From: Limnephilus marmoratus
Taxonomy: Eukaryota > Arthropoda > Insecta > Trichoptera > Limnephilidae
Assembly: GCA_917880885.1 (NCBI GenBank)
Contig: OU862912.1
Coordinates: 49,091,117-49,155,116 of the forward strand
Length of the DNA stretch: 64,000 nucleotides
Direction: 5' to 3'
Shown: positions 46,525 through 57,207 of the stretch, in pieces
Position numbering within the stretch: the stretch's first letter is position 1
How the letters are laid out: each line of letters opens with the position of its first letter
Program-made: the position numbers and the translations under genes
The notes under the pieces: generated by a model
Seen by the model: only the letters and a program-made list of their open reading frames with translations
Told to the model about the DNA's origin: nothing
Databases searched by the model: none

Positions 46525-46962
46525 TATTATAAAAATATAAGATATTGTGCATTATTTACCAATTTTCAACCAAAAATCGACTTCAAAAATACCTTTAATA
46601 ATAGTCTCGGATAAAAAAAAACCCGTCCCAGTATCAGTTATCTTTTTATTTTTCTGTGTCCTTTTTATGTTTTCGTTAAGACTATTAGTGTTATCTTCTT
46701 CGATGATATTACTATGACGGGAATAATCTTCAAAGGTTTTAATAAAAATTGAATACATAAATGTTTTTGAACTAAACAATAATATCACAAACTTGTTATG
46801 AAACAGTACAAATTGTTATGAAACTATAAAACATCTCAACCATAAAGTTTCGAATTAACTTTCTGTGAGTGGCTTTCAGGCCTCAAATTAACAAAATTCC
46901 TAGAAAAACTAACTTAACTTCTTCAACTAAAACACAATAAAACATCCCCTGATAGACAATGT

Positions 46963-47630
46963 GCGCTTTTATAATTACCGTGACGTTTCACGGTTGCGGT
47001 ACCGCGACGGCAAAAAAGGCAATAAACATACGTTCCTTATCGCTATAATGCCACAGTTCTTTCTTACACATTAAATAATTGTGAAACACCCAAAATACGT
47101 GTGACTGTTTCTTCCAAAGTACTACTTTGTTGCGACGGGAATTGCGTTTTATTTTCTTTTCATGTGAGGGAGATGTATGATAATGATTGTATGTTTCCTT
47201 TTGGGGGTGCAGACGTACGTTCACCTTTTGTCTCATTTTCGACAGTTATTATTTAGTATGTAAGAAAGAGCTGCAGCATTATGTATCTAAGAACAAAAGC
47301 AAATCAACAGCGCATTGACATTCGACGTTTTTGAATTTTCGGAATTCACTCGCACTTCAATATTATCCTTGTAACTATATTCCATACTTTCAAAATTATC
47401 GTCACATCTAGTAGCACTGATAGGGGTCTATGGAGACGTCACGGTGCGTTGTGTGAGAGAGATGCAAGAAAATGATGACTTTTTTCCTTTAAAGGAAACA
47501 GACCTACGAACACTGTGTATCTCATATTTTGGGAGGGCTTTAGCATTATTGCGTAAAGGTACGTATGTTTATTGCCTTTTTGCCGTCACGGTACCCTAAC
47601 CGTGAAACTTCACGGTAATTATAAAAGCAC
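46963..47630. mobile_element. Transposon with about 70-bp inverted ends and 7-bp duplication
   Basis: The left end begins GCGCTTTTATAATTACCGTG, and the right end in reverse complement GTGCTTTTATAATTACCGTG. Similarity continues through TTTCACGGTT, GACGGCAAAAA and GCAATAAACATACGT. ACAATGT flanks both sides (46956-46962 and 47631-47637). The interior has no transposase. Non-autonomous; a 7-8 bp duplication suits hAT- or P-like transposition, but the ends do not decide. Confidence 0.8.
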
Positions 47631-47637
47631 ACAATGT

Positions 47638-48240
47638 AAGTATAGTATAATTCGCGTTATTTTCCAGACTTATACATGATCCTATGAATACCTCCATTAT
47701 ACCTGGGTAGCGTGAAATCATAAAGCAGGTAACGTAAAGAATTCACAAGTAAACTGGTAAAGGCCCGGAGATATTCGGTGCGCTTTGAATTTTCTGTTGG
47801 TTGCTTTTCACCGGTGCTACTTTCAGACCCGAGTGCTTCCCGACTGCTGGTAACAATATCTTCTCCTCTTAGTTAAGACATCACGGATGAAACGCGTAGA
47901 AAAACACGGAGGAAAATGCCACTAAAGAATTTCCACGGTGCTTGGGTTTTTCTTCAGAATACAATCTTTATTCTTTCAACCGTAACGAAATTATTCCTCG
48001 TGTTTGTTCAGGTTTTTTGTTGTTGGTACAGAATTATAAATTTGAAAGTTGCTGTAAAAAAATCGTTGTTAAATTTCAGCTTCATTTGCGAAGTATTTAC
48101 ATGACTTAACCTGATTTTGGAAAAAGTTCGGTGTATTTGAGCATACATTACGGCATATTTAGCAGGAATTGTGAATATTTGTCTTCTGTATTCATATTAT
48201 GTTGTATTTTAAATGTGATTAGGTACATTAGGCTGCAGGA
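47638..48240. other. No gene seen
   Basis: A 62-codon hydrophobic open frame at 47916-48104 has no known motif; not called. Confidence 0.45.
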
Positions 48241-48314
48241 TGTGGAGGCGTGGAGGAAGTAAAATGGAAGTCAGGCTTTGGGCCTATTTTATCGGAAAAT
48301 CAACATATTTCCGC

Positions 48315-48827
48315 TTAGCAATTAAATCCAAATAAATAGATCATTACTGAACGCATTCTTCTTCTTTGTATGCCGTATAAGGTCCCCCCGACGTTGGCGA
48401 TCATTCTTAAAAATTTCTCTCTGTTTGCGCTCACCGGAATAGCTCCTCCACACTTCAAAGACATTTGTCTCCTACCAGGCCCTCGGCGATCCTCTATCTT
48501 GCCTTTCAATATTAAATGAAGCAAGTGGTACTTCTCCCCTCGAAGTATATGACCCAGATATGAAATTTTCCTGATTTTTATTAATGTAAGCAGTTCTCTA
48601 TCTGCTCTAGCCCGCCTGAGAATTTCTGAGTTGGTGATAATGTCGGTCCATAGGACCTTGAGCATTCTCCGGTAAAGCCACATTTCAAAAGCCTCTAACC
48701 TGTTCATGGTATTTACTTTCAAGGTCCATGTTTCACATCCATACAGCAAGACCGACCACACATAACATTTTAGCATTCTCTGCCTTGGTTTTAAGCTGAT
48801 ATTGTCATTGCAGAAGAGGGATTTCAT
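48315..48827 (-). pseudogene. LINE endonuclease-RT C-terminal tail, frame open
   Basis: About 170 codons on the minus strand: SLKPRQRMLKCYVWSVLLYG, CETWTLKVNTMNRLEAFEMW, LYRRMLKVLWTD, LRRARADRELLTLIKIRKIS, YLGHILRGEKYHLLHLILKG and KIEDRRGPGRRQMSLK. This is the C-terminal region widespread in insect and flatworm LINEs annotated as endonuclease-reverse transcriptase. It starts abruptly where repeat J begins (48830), so it is 5'-truncated or interrupted there. No catalytic motif remains. Confidence 0.8.
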
Positions 48828-48829
48828 TT

Positions 48830-49290
48830 TAATGAACGCATCCGAAAACTAAAAACTGTTTTAGAAAGGTTTTAAAATGCTTTCAAATTTTATAATTCGA
48901 AATAAACATATCATTTTAAAAAAGTTTTAAAAATACATTTTTTCTAACTAAAATTAATGATAACAGAAAAAAACACATACACACATATATTTTACTAGAC
49001 AAAAGTATTATAAACCTTATCGTCAACTCACTGTTTTATCGTATGATGTAAAAATAAGAATAAAAAATTCCCAAAGTTTCTTATTTTTTTTTCAAATTGT
49101 GATCGAAATCTTTGGATTCATAAAGGTGTACATTTTAATTATTTTACAGTTAACTTTTCTATTTGAATTTGAAGTGTGGTGTTTTCTCGCTAACACCATT
49201 AATATCTTATTTCTAACCATGATACTAAGGGAGACAAAACGATTGTTATACGAGTTGTTCCGAAAATCGAACAAATTAACTGAGGGGTTA
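48830..49290 (+). repeat. Dispersed repeat family J, copy 3
   Basis: Full-length match to 37315-37830. Ends in GAGACAAAACGATTGTTATA and CGAAAATCGAACAAATTAAC. No coding capacity in common with the other copies. Confidence 0.7.
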
Positions 49291-49402
49291 AATAAGTTTT
49301 ACAGTTAAATTCATTTATAATATAAACAATATTTCATTTGTTGATATAGATTGCGTACTGTAAAGAAAGATGATACGTAATGAAAAATAATTATAAAATC
49401 AA

Positions 49403-49499
49403 TCAATCGTGCTCTTCATTATATTCAATAATATTGGTCTAAATTCTAACATCGACATTTTCTCCGATTCACTGCCTAAATTTAAAAAGAGCATCATAT
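49403..49499 (+). repeat. LINE family 1 3'-end fragment (98 nt)
   Basis: Near-identical to 34981-35078: ATCAATCGTGCTCTTCAT, TTGGTCTAAATT, CGACATTTTCTCC and AAATTTAAAAAGAGCATCAT. It ends just where the coding part of that family ends. A heavily truncated or deleted copy. Confidence 0.75.
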
Positions 49500-49559
49500 A
49501 TTTAGGAGATGTCTCACTAATCAATTTGACAATCGATATGTTACAGTTTAAACTCGTTT

Positions 49560-49885
49560 TTAGTTATAACGCCTTGTCTCTAGTTAAAACTAGTTTTTAC
49601 TAACTACCTTTGTTAAAACAGGAATTGGGATTGAAAATACAGATGTTTATTAAAATATTTAATAACTGTTAATTAAAAACCTAACCTAACCAAATCTGAT
49701 GTCACTCGACCAATCAGAATAAAGCACGATGAATTATTTCGAGAAAACGCGTTTTGTCTAGTTGGAACTAGTTTTCACTGATATTCAGCAGTTAATTCTA
49801 GTTGTAACAAAGGCGTTTAGTGAAAACTACTTTATACTAGAAAAAACGCGTTGCAACTGAGAACGGGTTTTAACTGAAACAGATA
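49560..49885. repeat. Inverted/tandem repeat patch with AACTAGTTTT motif
   Basis: CTAGTTAAAACTAGTTTTTA, CTAGTTGGAACTAGTTTTCA and related words recur. The left block (TACCTTTGTTAAAAC) mirrors the right block (GTTGTAACAAAGGCG). Likely a decayed small inverted-repeat element. Confidence 0.5.
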
Positions 49886-50139
49886 TATCTATGCTGCATA
49901 AGTGGCGCCAAGGATTCTGAATTGTGTGAATGTGAAGTGAACATATTCAAACAACACAACATATCGTAGCGTAGAAAAATGCCTCCTTCTCGAATTCCCA
50001 CGGAGGCACATCAGCGCTGAATCAAGTGACTCCTGATGTTGTCGACTGGCTGATTAATCTCAAAATCCCTCCACAAACTATCCCAAATCGTAAGAAAAAA
50101 AGGAAATGCAAATAAGATTAAGATAATAATTACCTTAAT

Positions 50140-51249
50140 ATAAGGGGGGGAAATGGGGGGGAGGGGTAGGAAAAGTTGTGGAAGGGGGAAAATAGTTGGG
50201 GAAGTTTTTAGCTGGGGGAAAATACTTTGATTTTGGGAGATCAGGGCAAAAAGTGCGGAAAGGGGGTAAGAGGCGGGGAGGGGAAAATAGTTGGGGAAAG
50301 TTTTTAGTTGGGGGAAAATACTTTGATTTTGGGAGATCAGGGCAAAAAGTGCTGGAAGGGGGGAAGAGGTGGGGAGGGGGGAAAATAGTTGGGGAAGTTT
50401 TTAGTTGGGGGAAAGTACTTTGATTTTGGGAGATCAGGGCAAAACGTGCGGGAAGGGGGAAGAGGCTGGGAGGGGGGGAAATAGTTGGGGAAGTTTTTAG
50501 TTGGGGGAAAATACTTTGATTTTGGGAGATCAGGGCAAAAAGTGCGGAAAGGGGGGAAGAGGCGGGGAGGGGGGAAAATAGTTGGGGGAAAATACTTTGA
50601 TTTTGGGAGATCAGGGCAAAAAGTGCGGGAAGGGGGGAAGAGGCGGGAGGGGGGAAAATAGTTTGGGAAGTTTTAGTTGGGGGAAAATACTTTGATTTTG
50701 GGATATCAGTGGCAAAAAGTACGGGAAGGGTGGAAGAGGCGGGGAGGGGGAAAAATAGTTGGGAAAAGTTTTTAGTTGGGGGAAAATACTTTGATTTTGG
50801 GAGATCAGGGCAAAAAGTGCGGAAAGGGGGGAAGAGGCGGGGAGGGGGGAAAATAGTTGGGGGAAAATACTTTGATTTTGGGAGATCAGGGCAAAAAGTG
50901 CGGAAAGGGGGGAAGAGGCGGGGAGGGGGTAAAATAGTTGGGGAAGTTTTTAGTTGGGGGAAAGTACTTTGATTTTGGGAGATCAGGGCAAAAAGTGCGG
51001 GGAGGGGGGAAGAGGCGGGGAGGGGGTAAAATAGTTGGGGAAAGTTTTTAGTTGGGGGAAAATACTTTGATTTTGGGAGATCAGGGTAAAAAGTGCGGGA
51101 AGGGGGGAAGAGGCGGGGAAAAATAGTTGGGAAAAGTTTTTAGTTGGGGGAAAATACTTTAAATGAAAAACTGAATTTAGTTCAGCTAATAAGTTAACAC
51201 AACAGTTACTGATTGTGAGGCGGTACGAAGTTCGTCGGGTCAGCTAGTT
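50140..51249 (-). mobile_element. 'ACTAGCTG' repeat containing an expanded minisatellite
   Basis: The right boundary, reverse complemented, reads AACTAGCTGACCCGACGAAC then TTCGTACCGCC, the 5' start of this repeat type. Its pyrimidine tract (element orientation) is replaced by the tandem array at 50196-51165. The left boundary is not defined. Confidence 0.65.
50196..51165 (+). repeat. G-rich minisatellite, about 97-bp unit, about ten copies
   Basis: The anchor CTTTGATTTTGGGAGATCAG recurs with spacings of about 96, 97, 96, 81, 95, 99, 81, 98 and 97 bp. The two 81-bp units lack the AGTTTTTAGTTGGGG segment. Units are highly similar, so the array is young or homogenised. The 75- and 87-codon frames across it (GKYFDFGRSGQKVRKGGK) are repeat translations, not genes. 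Confidence 0.92.
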
Positions 51250-52584
51250 AATGATAAAATGCTCAATAAAATGTCATTTAGAGTAAACATAATATTTAGG
51301 CTATTTAACATCTTAGCAATAATGGAATAAACTATTTCAGAAAAATATGCTCCTCCAACTTTAAATCATTAAAAGTTTTCAATTTTCTTAACAGAATCTT
51401 TTCATTCTCTGTAAAGTGCAGATGCCTTCAAGCTATGTGCGAGCTCATTTTTCAATATTTCATATAAAACTTGTATATGATACCACAGAATGAGTTACGA
51501 CTGTTACGAGTATGGATGTAGGTGCTGTACTTCGCTTCGCTTCGACCGATAGTCCGCGGTTACCACACATTCGAAGCGTACGCCCGCGGCAACCGACTGC
51601 TGCCCGCTGCGGCTAAGCACAGTCCCGGACCATTAGGCGGCCGTTACCCGAATTTCTTACATGTTTCCCATAAACATTTGAAGTTTGTTCTTAAAATAAA
51701 TATATGTTATTTTTGAAGAAAATATCTATACATTCCCCACACCGAAACGCAAATTATATGAAATTCCCTCGATAGAAAAAAATCGCAAAGTGTACTCCGA
51801 AAATTATTATAAACACGTTTGTTTTAGTTATTTTACAAGTTATATGTATGAAAAAAATCACAGTGTTTCTTTAAATGCTGTTTTAGACAGCCCCCAAGAG
51901 ATTTTTCCTTTAATTTATACGAGTCGTGTATTATTAAACATTTTCCCAATTTTCGCTTCAATTTTATGGTTTTAAATATTAGCGCGCTCTCTCCAACATT
52001 CGTAATTACATATCTCTCCATATTCTTCTTTCTGAGCCGGTTAGCCCCTTTTAGGTATTCTCTTCTTCTTCTGATGGCCTGTCCTCGTTTTCTACTGTAA
52101 ATACTCGCATTATATTATTTTTATTTTATTTTTTTTTTTTTATTTATTTTTTTTTTTTTTTTATTTCATACAATATTTGAAAGTACACTTTTATATTTTT
52201 TTCTTGATTACCATACTAGGCTAATGCCCGTGTTAAGGTAATCATACATGATATAAGTTATACAGTGTGAGAACTAAAACAAAATATAGTTTTGAAATAG
52301 AAATTATAAAATATTAGAAACAAGAGAAAGAAAAAAAGATAAAAATATTTAAGTTAAAATATAACAAGATATATGTATACGTAAACACATACACATACAT
52401 ATGCATATACATACACAAATACATATATATACATATATATATACACATATAAATACATATAAAAACACACATATATATATATATATATATATGTTATGGT
52501 TAAGGTTTTCACGGGTGTAAGATGTAAAACACTTTTCTCGGTTTACCCGCGTAACGTAGTCCTGAGAAGGACTTTTTAACTCCT
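51250..52584. other. No gene; low complexity in the second half
   Basis: A T-rich block lies at 52110-52170, and an AC/AT microsatellite with ACATATATAT and ACATAC units at 52380-52495. Confidence 0.6.
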
Positions 52585-52618
52585 GACGTTTCGGACAGAT
52601 CACACTGTCCATTTTCAG
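52585..52618 (-). ncRNA. Hammerhead-like hairpin, divergent
   Basis: On the minus strand: CTGAAAA, one unpaired T, a 6-bp stem GGACAG/CTGTCC with a 6-nt loop, then GAAACGTC. Same order as the three PLE-linked motifs, but the core G is lost and no PLE coding sequence is visible nearby. Function unknown. Confidence 0.4.
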
Positions 52619-53275
52619 AGGCCTTATGTCTTTAGCTTTTGTCTCAAACTGATAGCTTTCGCATGTCTGTTCGGTCCAGAATTGGATTCTTTAAAATGTT
52701 TTAAAGAAGTTAAAAATAAAATACTATAAAATATAAAATACTAAGAAGTAAGATTTAAATATGTTAATCTATAAAAAAAAATTATGAAAGCTAAAATTTT
52801 TATTGGAGGTTTATCAATATTACTTTTATTTTTCTTTTTGTTTACGAATACTTTTATCTCTATGTATTTTTTTTATAGATTTCAGAAGAATTATTCCACG
52901 GGCTGCCACATTTATTTCTCTTTTGTATTATGTTAATGTAAGTACTTGCATACTGCTTACTAAGCCCGTATGCATGCATAATGGAGGGTCTAGAGTCGTT
53001 CAAATAAATGTAGCTTCGTTCAATAAAAAATAGATTCTTGACGTGTGCGGTGAAGGAGAAAACCATATGTTTCCTTATCACGCCGTTGGGAAAGTGGTGG
53101 GGTCCCCTCCAATGTCCTCGTTTTCTATCAAAGATTGGTTAACGTCTGCAGCCCAAGAAAACTACGCGCAACCGCACTATATTACCAGTGATGTCGGGAC
53201 GAAATTAAGGCGAGAATTACACGTAACATAATACCAATTTACTTATAAAATTACACCGCTAGAATTACACACTAT
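52619..53275. other. No gene seen
   Basis: AT-rich; open frames of 60-76 codons lack motifs. Confidence 0.5.
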
Positions 53276-53277
53276 TA

Positions 53278-54223
53278 GGGGAGAAGTGGCATGAAAGGGC
53301 CAGTTTTCTAAACGGAGCAAAAAAATATACTTTTAATGAAAGAAATTATGTTTTTTTTTCTTAAATTATTATTTATTTAATGAAGAAAGTAATTTTATAC
53401 GAAAAAACCTTGAATACTATAAACAAATCAACGAAACATTCATTTTTTAGAAATGTGTCTTTTGGCTCTTTCATAACATTTCTTAATGAAAGAGCTACTA
53501 AAAGTTATGAAAGAGACAGTCTGTATTATAAAGTGTAATTGGGAAAATTATGCAAACTAATAATAATTGTGCAAACTAATAATAATTGCCCTATTAAAAA
53601 AAACAAATAGACAATTCCAACAAATCATTTTTCGAAACTAATGACATTTTTAAGAATTTTTTTAATTATAACAGTCATTTTAAGTAATTCTAACAAACGC
53701 TTTAACCTTAACATATTATTCTGTCATACCTATTATATATATAATCTTAAAATATCAGAGGCAGATTATTTTTTATTAATAACAATCTCGAATATTAAAC
53801 AAAATTGCAAATAATATATTCTATCAGAAACGCTAAGATCTTTCATGGCTCATACACCCGGCTCTTTCATAACTTATTCGTTAAAGAAATATAACCTTCA
53901 AAATAACAACATTATAAAAAATTGTGTTGCTCAGTTTTCACACGGTTGCAAGGCCAAATATATGCACAAACCATTTACTTATATTTGTTTACAATAAAAT
54001 ACCAAAAAATCTTAAATGAAACAAAATACTTTCTTTGTAGTGACAAAAACTTTGACTTGTGCCCCGGCGTCCTTTGGTTTCGGCGAACTGTCTAATGTTT
54101 GTGGGTGATGGGAAATCAGTGTTGTCACTTAAAAATTAAGTTACCAACCACATCCGTTCCTTAACTACCAAAATAATGCAAGTGGCTCTTTCAAAACTTG
54201 GCTCCTTCATGCCACTTCTCCCC
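53278..54223. mobile_element. TA-flanked inverted-repeat element with repeated internal motif
   Basis: Inverted ends GGGGAGAAGTGGCATGAA match at both sides, followed by related GGGCCA/GGAGCCA. TA flanks each end (53276-53277 and 54224-54225), as in Tc1/mariner-type elements. GGCTCTTTCATAAC-like words recur inside near 53464, 53505 (inverted), 53870 and 54183. No transposase. A tandem 17-nt word GCAAACTAATAATAATT is doubled near 53551-53587. Confidence 0.8.
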
Positions 54224-54336
54224 TATACATGGATGAAATTATAATTATAATGTAATTACACACGTCAGAAAACTCTGTTTACAATTGGCTTAAATATTAG
54301 AATGTTTTTAATGTGTGCTAAATAAATTTCATGTTT

Positions 54337-54472
54337 GAAAAACAAATCAAGATCCAGTGATCCAGTGAAAAACAGATCAAGATCCAGTGATCCAGTGAAA
54401 AACAAATCAAGATCCAGTGATCCAGTGAAAAACAAATCAAGATCCAGTGATCCAGTGAAAATCAGATCAAGT
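54337..54472. repeat. 30-bp tandem repeat, about 4.5 copies
   Basis: The unit contains AAATCAAGATCCAGTGATCC. It is a multiple of three, so a minus-strand frame reads TGSLDLDLFF repeatedly. It lies next to the PLE end at 54661. Confidence 0.9.
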
Positions 54473-54660
54473 GAACATATTATTATCTGGGTACGTGAAA
54501 ATAGTTGCCCGTGAAATCGTCTAACGATTATATTATTTATTTGTACGATTTTTAAGTCTAGGTGGACTTTTAAAAGTAATTTTTTTAAGACAAAGAACAT
54601 AGATAAATAAAACAATGTTACTTTGTTTGAACCACTTGTATATTTGTTTAAAGCCATCCG

Positions 54661-54687
54661 GCTTCAGAACGACCGTTCCTTCTTCAG
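54661..54687 (-). ncRNA. Hammerhead-like hairpin at PLE 3' end (minus)
   Basis: Minus strand: CTGAAGA, one unpaired A, a 5-bp stem (GGAAC/GTTCT) with loop GGTC, then GAAG and GCC-loop-GGC. The usual A after GAA is G here. It lies about 190 nt beyond the PLE endonuclease end at 54873, the same spacing as in the 14-kb copy. Confidence 0.5.
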
Positions 54688-54931
54688 GGCAAACGTATAC
54701 TGATTTGACAGTTATAAAATAGTGGATGGGAACAATATATTATTACTATGGATTGTGGTAAGTGTGGAGCTGTTGCTAGGTATTAATGAAGAGTGAGTGG
54801 GTAGGGGAACATATCCATGATTGGGCTGTAAGTTAATATTTTTTGTTTGTTGATAATAGATTCATTATTTTTAAGGGATTTTTTTTATTTCCAAGACTTC
54901 TAAGTTATCTAAGCGTTTTCCTTTATGATTA
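54688..54931 (-). pseudogene. Penelope-like element endonuclease extreme C-terminus and 3' UTR
   Basis: Minus strand from 54935 reads VNHKGKRLDNLEVLEIKKIP and stops. This is the conserved last segment of the PLE endonuclease. The copy is cut off at its 5' side exactly where the plus-strand 'ACTAGCTGACCCGG' repeat begins (54932). The terminal hairpin follows at 54687-54661. Confidence 0.75.
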
Positions 54932-55850
54932 ACTAGCTGACCCGGCCACGCATTGCTGTGGCTAATAAAACACTTTGTAAAATCCAACCTTTGTAACCAC
55001 CGCCGTCTTTGAGTTCATCGCGAAGAGATCATCAGTGCGGTTTGCACGTGAGGTAGCTCGTCGCCCATTTGATTGACTTCGACGATCTATGTGAGCTCGT
55101 CTTTTCCTTGGCATATTAAAACAGTAAATAAAGTTCTCACGCACCGACAAACTGATGATAGAAGATTTTAAATGGTAACAGAATGACAGGTAACGTTTGA
55201 CAGCGACTGAAATATGACAATCAGAATTTTTTTTTTGCATTCCAATTCTAGATTACGTTGTGCTTCTGAAAGTAGGTAGAACAGTAGAACTGTTCATATG
55301 AGAAAATGAAATTTTTGTTTTCACTATCTTCTTCACAATTTTTTCATATTATCTCACCGTTTAAACCTTCCCTGGACTACGACAAACATTTCAAAACCAA
55401 AATCACCTAATTCGGTCCAGCCGCTCTCGAGTTTTAGTGAGACAAACGAACAGCAATTGATAAGAATAATAAGATAAAAAGATATAATGTGTATAGTAAG
55501 CTATCCGTAAAATATAGATATATGCCTTCTCGGACTTTTTTGTAGATCTATAGAAGAGGAATATCCCACCATTAATTGTTTTGTTATATCCCAAAAGGAT
55601 TAGGCAGCGTTTTCGATGAAAGCTATCAGGCGGCTGGACTTTTTTCCGACACTTCTAACAATTATCGTTATGTTTCAACCAATTTACACAAATCCTTGAC
55701 AAATTACATACTTAAACCTTTCTCACGAAACACTCTATCTATTGGTGAAAACCGCATGAAAATCCGTTCAGTAGTTTTCAAGTTTATCGCGAACAGACAG
55801 ACAGACGGCGCGGGGGACTTTACTTTATAATATGTAGAGATATAAAGAAT
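54932..55850 (+). mobile_element. 'CTAGC-GACCCGGCCAC' repeat, long copy
   Basis: Starts ACTAGCTGACCCGGCCACGC, then ATTGCTGTGGCTAATAAAAC. It includes TCGGTCCAGCCGCTCTCGAG with ACAAACGAACAGCAATTGAT (about 55410-55465), and from 55672 the TTTCAACCAATTTACACAAA and GGTGAAAACCGCATGAAAAT blocks shared with 33143-33430. It may be two related elements in a row. Confidence 0.65.
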
Positions 55851-56755
55851 ATTTATCCCCGTTTTTTTTTTCAAAACTATGGTTATTTTCAATGATGTGG
55901 TTAGTGAACTTAGAAAAACGTTAATTCATTAAATTTATTAATCGAAAGAGTTTATTCGAAAATTGAATTTTGATTTCACAATCGATAGTTTGCAAAATGT
56001 CATTCTCAAATTGTGACATTTTTGACAGTTTCGTAAAAGTTTTGTAATGACTAAAAAAACTTTTCAGATATAAATATTGTTGGGTGATTGTAATAATCCA
56101 ACCTTAGTAATAATAAACCTTTGCGAGGGTGGAAAGAAAGAGTTTTGAAAGTTTCAAACATTTCCTATGCTTAATATAGCAATACATAGGCAATAGGCAT
56201 CTCACACACATAGAAGAAAACCTATTTTGATTTTTGCAGATTTGGAAAAAATAACAAGACAAGTTAAAAATCATCGCTTAAAAATTACGTCGTCCTGTAA
56301 ATGGAGTAGTCCATGCCCCTTTTGGAAAGAATACAGCCCTGTTTATACTGTTCGAATTGCAAACCGTACTGTACCATGCACAATTGTAGGTATGCACAAC
56401 TGTAGGTATAGTTTGTATGGTGCACAACTGTGGGTATGGTCGGGAGTCTGTACGATGCACAATAAAGGCTGCGGGCTACGGGGTTCACTGCCGCTTCATT
56501 TCCGCTTCACCCAATGGCCTCTCCACATCACTCTGATTTATTCCTATAGCTCTGCATTCTGGATTCTGGCCGAATCCTGATAAAGAATTTATCACGGGAA
56601 AGGAGCGAAAGAATAAAAGAAACTAATAGGATTCATACCAACACTTTAGTAGTTACTGTGCTCCCTCTAACAAATGCATGAAACTCGTCATACAACTTTA
56701 TTGAATACAGGCACTGTTTCGTTAATGTTAATTCTGAATAGATACCAAAAACAAG
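55851..56755. other. No gene; small tandem repeat
   Basis: Near 56377-56465 a word like ATGCACAACTGTAGGTAT occurs three times with drift. The open frames crossing it on both strands owe their length to this repeat. Confidence 0.5.
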
Positions 56756-56759
56756 TTTT

Positions 56760-56830
56760 TTTTTAAATTGGCTCCACACAGAAGCTCCCGAGGAAAAAAT
56801 CTTCCTCAGGGCCAGTCACCTCATGAACCA
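56760..56830 (-). repeat. Hairpin-tailed repeat family, short 3' end
   Basis: T-run, GGCTCCACACAGAAGC, then a decayed hairpin ending CCTCAGGGCC and CCTCATGAACCAGGGCG. The inner part of the family is deleted. Confidence 0.6.
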
Positions 56831-56840
56831 GGGCGAGTAT

Positions 56841-56898
56841 TTACAATCCTTACCGCGTTTCAGTCGCGCTACCGACTGAAACGCGGTAGGGATTGTAA
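56841..56898. repeat. Near-perfect 26-bp hairpin
   Basis: The arm TTACAATCC, TACCGCGTTTCAGTCG and its reverse complement match at 25 of 26 positions around the loop CGCTAC. It lies directly after the preceding repeat end. MITE core or small-RNA precursor; not resolved. Confidence 0.8.
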
Positions 56899-57207
56899 TG
56901 CATAAATCTAGATATAACATAAAAAACATACAATCAGAGAAAAATTAAGTTTATTCATAAAAAAAGACGTGCTGACATTCCTGTCACCCAATCCTTTAGT
57001 CGTAAGAGCCGTCTATTATTTAATAATTTGTTTTTATCGTGTATTTTTTTAAATTTATGAAACGGCTTGATGGTTAGTTTGTTATTTAGTTATTTAGTTA
57101 ATTTTTTTGTATTTTAATTTGATTTCGCCATCTCAGTGCATCTTCGCACTGGAAAACTGGGACTCGATTCTCAAATCTAGGCTGCTTGCAATCGCCGTCG
57201 AAAGTAA

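Noticed and set aside
47916..48104. 62-codon hydrophobic frame
   Set aside because: T-rich DNA gives hydrophobic translations by chance; no conserved pattern.
50196..50972. Open frames of 75 and 87 codons, glycine/lysine-rich
   Set aside because: They are translations of the minisatellite; the frame persists only because of base composition and repeat structure.
54265..54657. 130-codon minus-strand frame with TGSLDLDLFF repeats
   Set aside because: The repeats come from a 30-bp tandem array; no start context, domain or homologous copy supports a protein.
56227..56580. 117-codon plus-strand frame with many Cys and Trp
   Set aside because: Its middle is a three-fold repeat of an 18-nt word that also keeps other frames open; likely chance.
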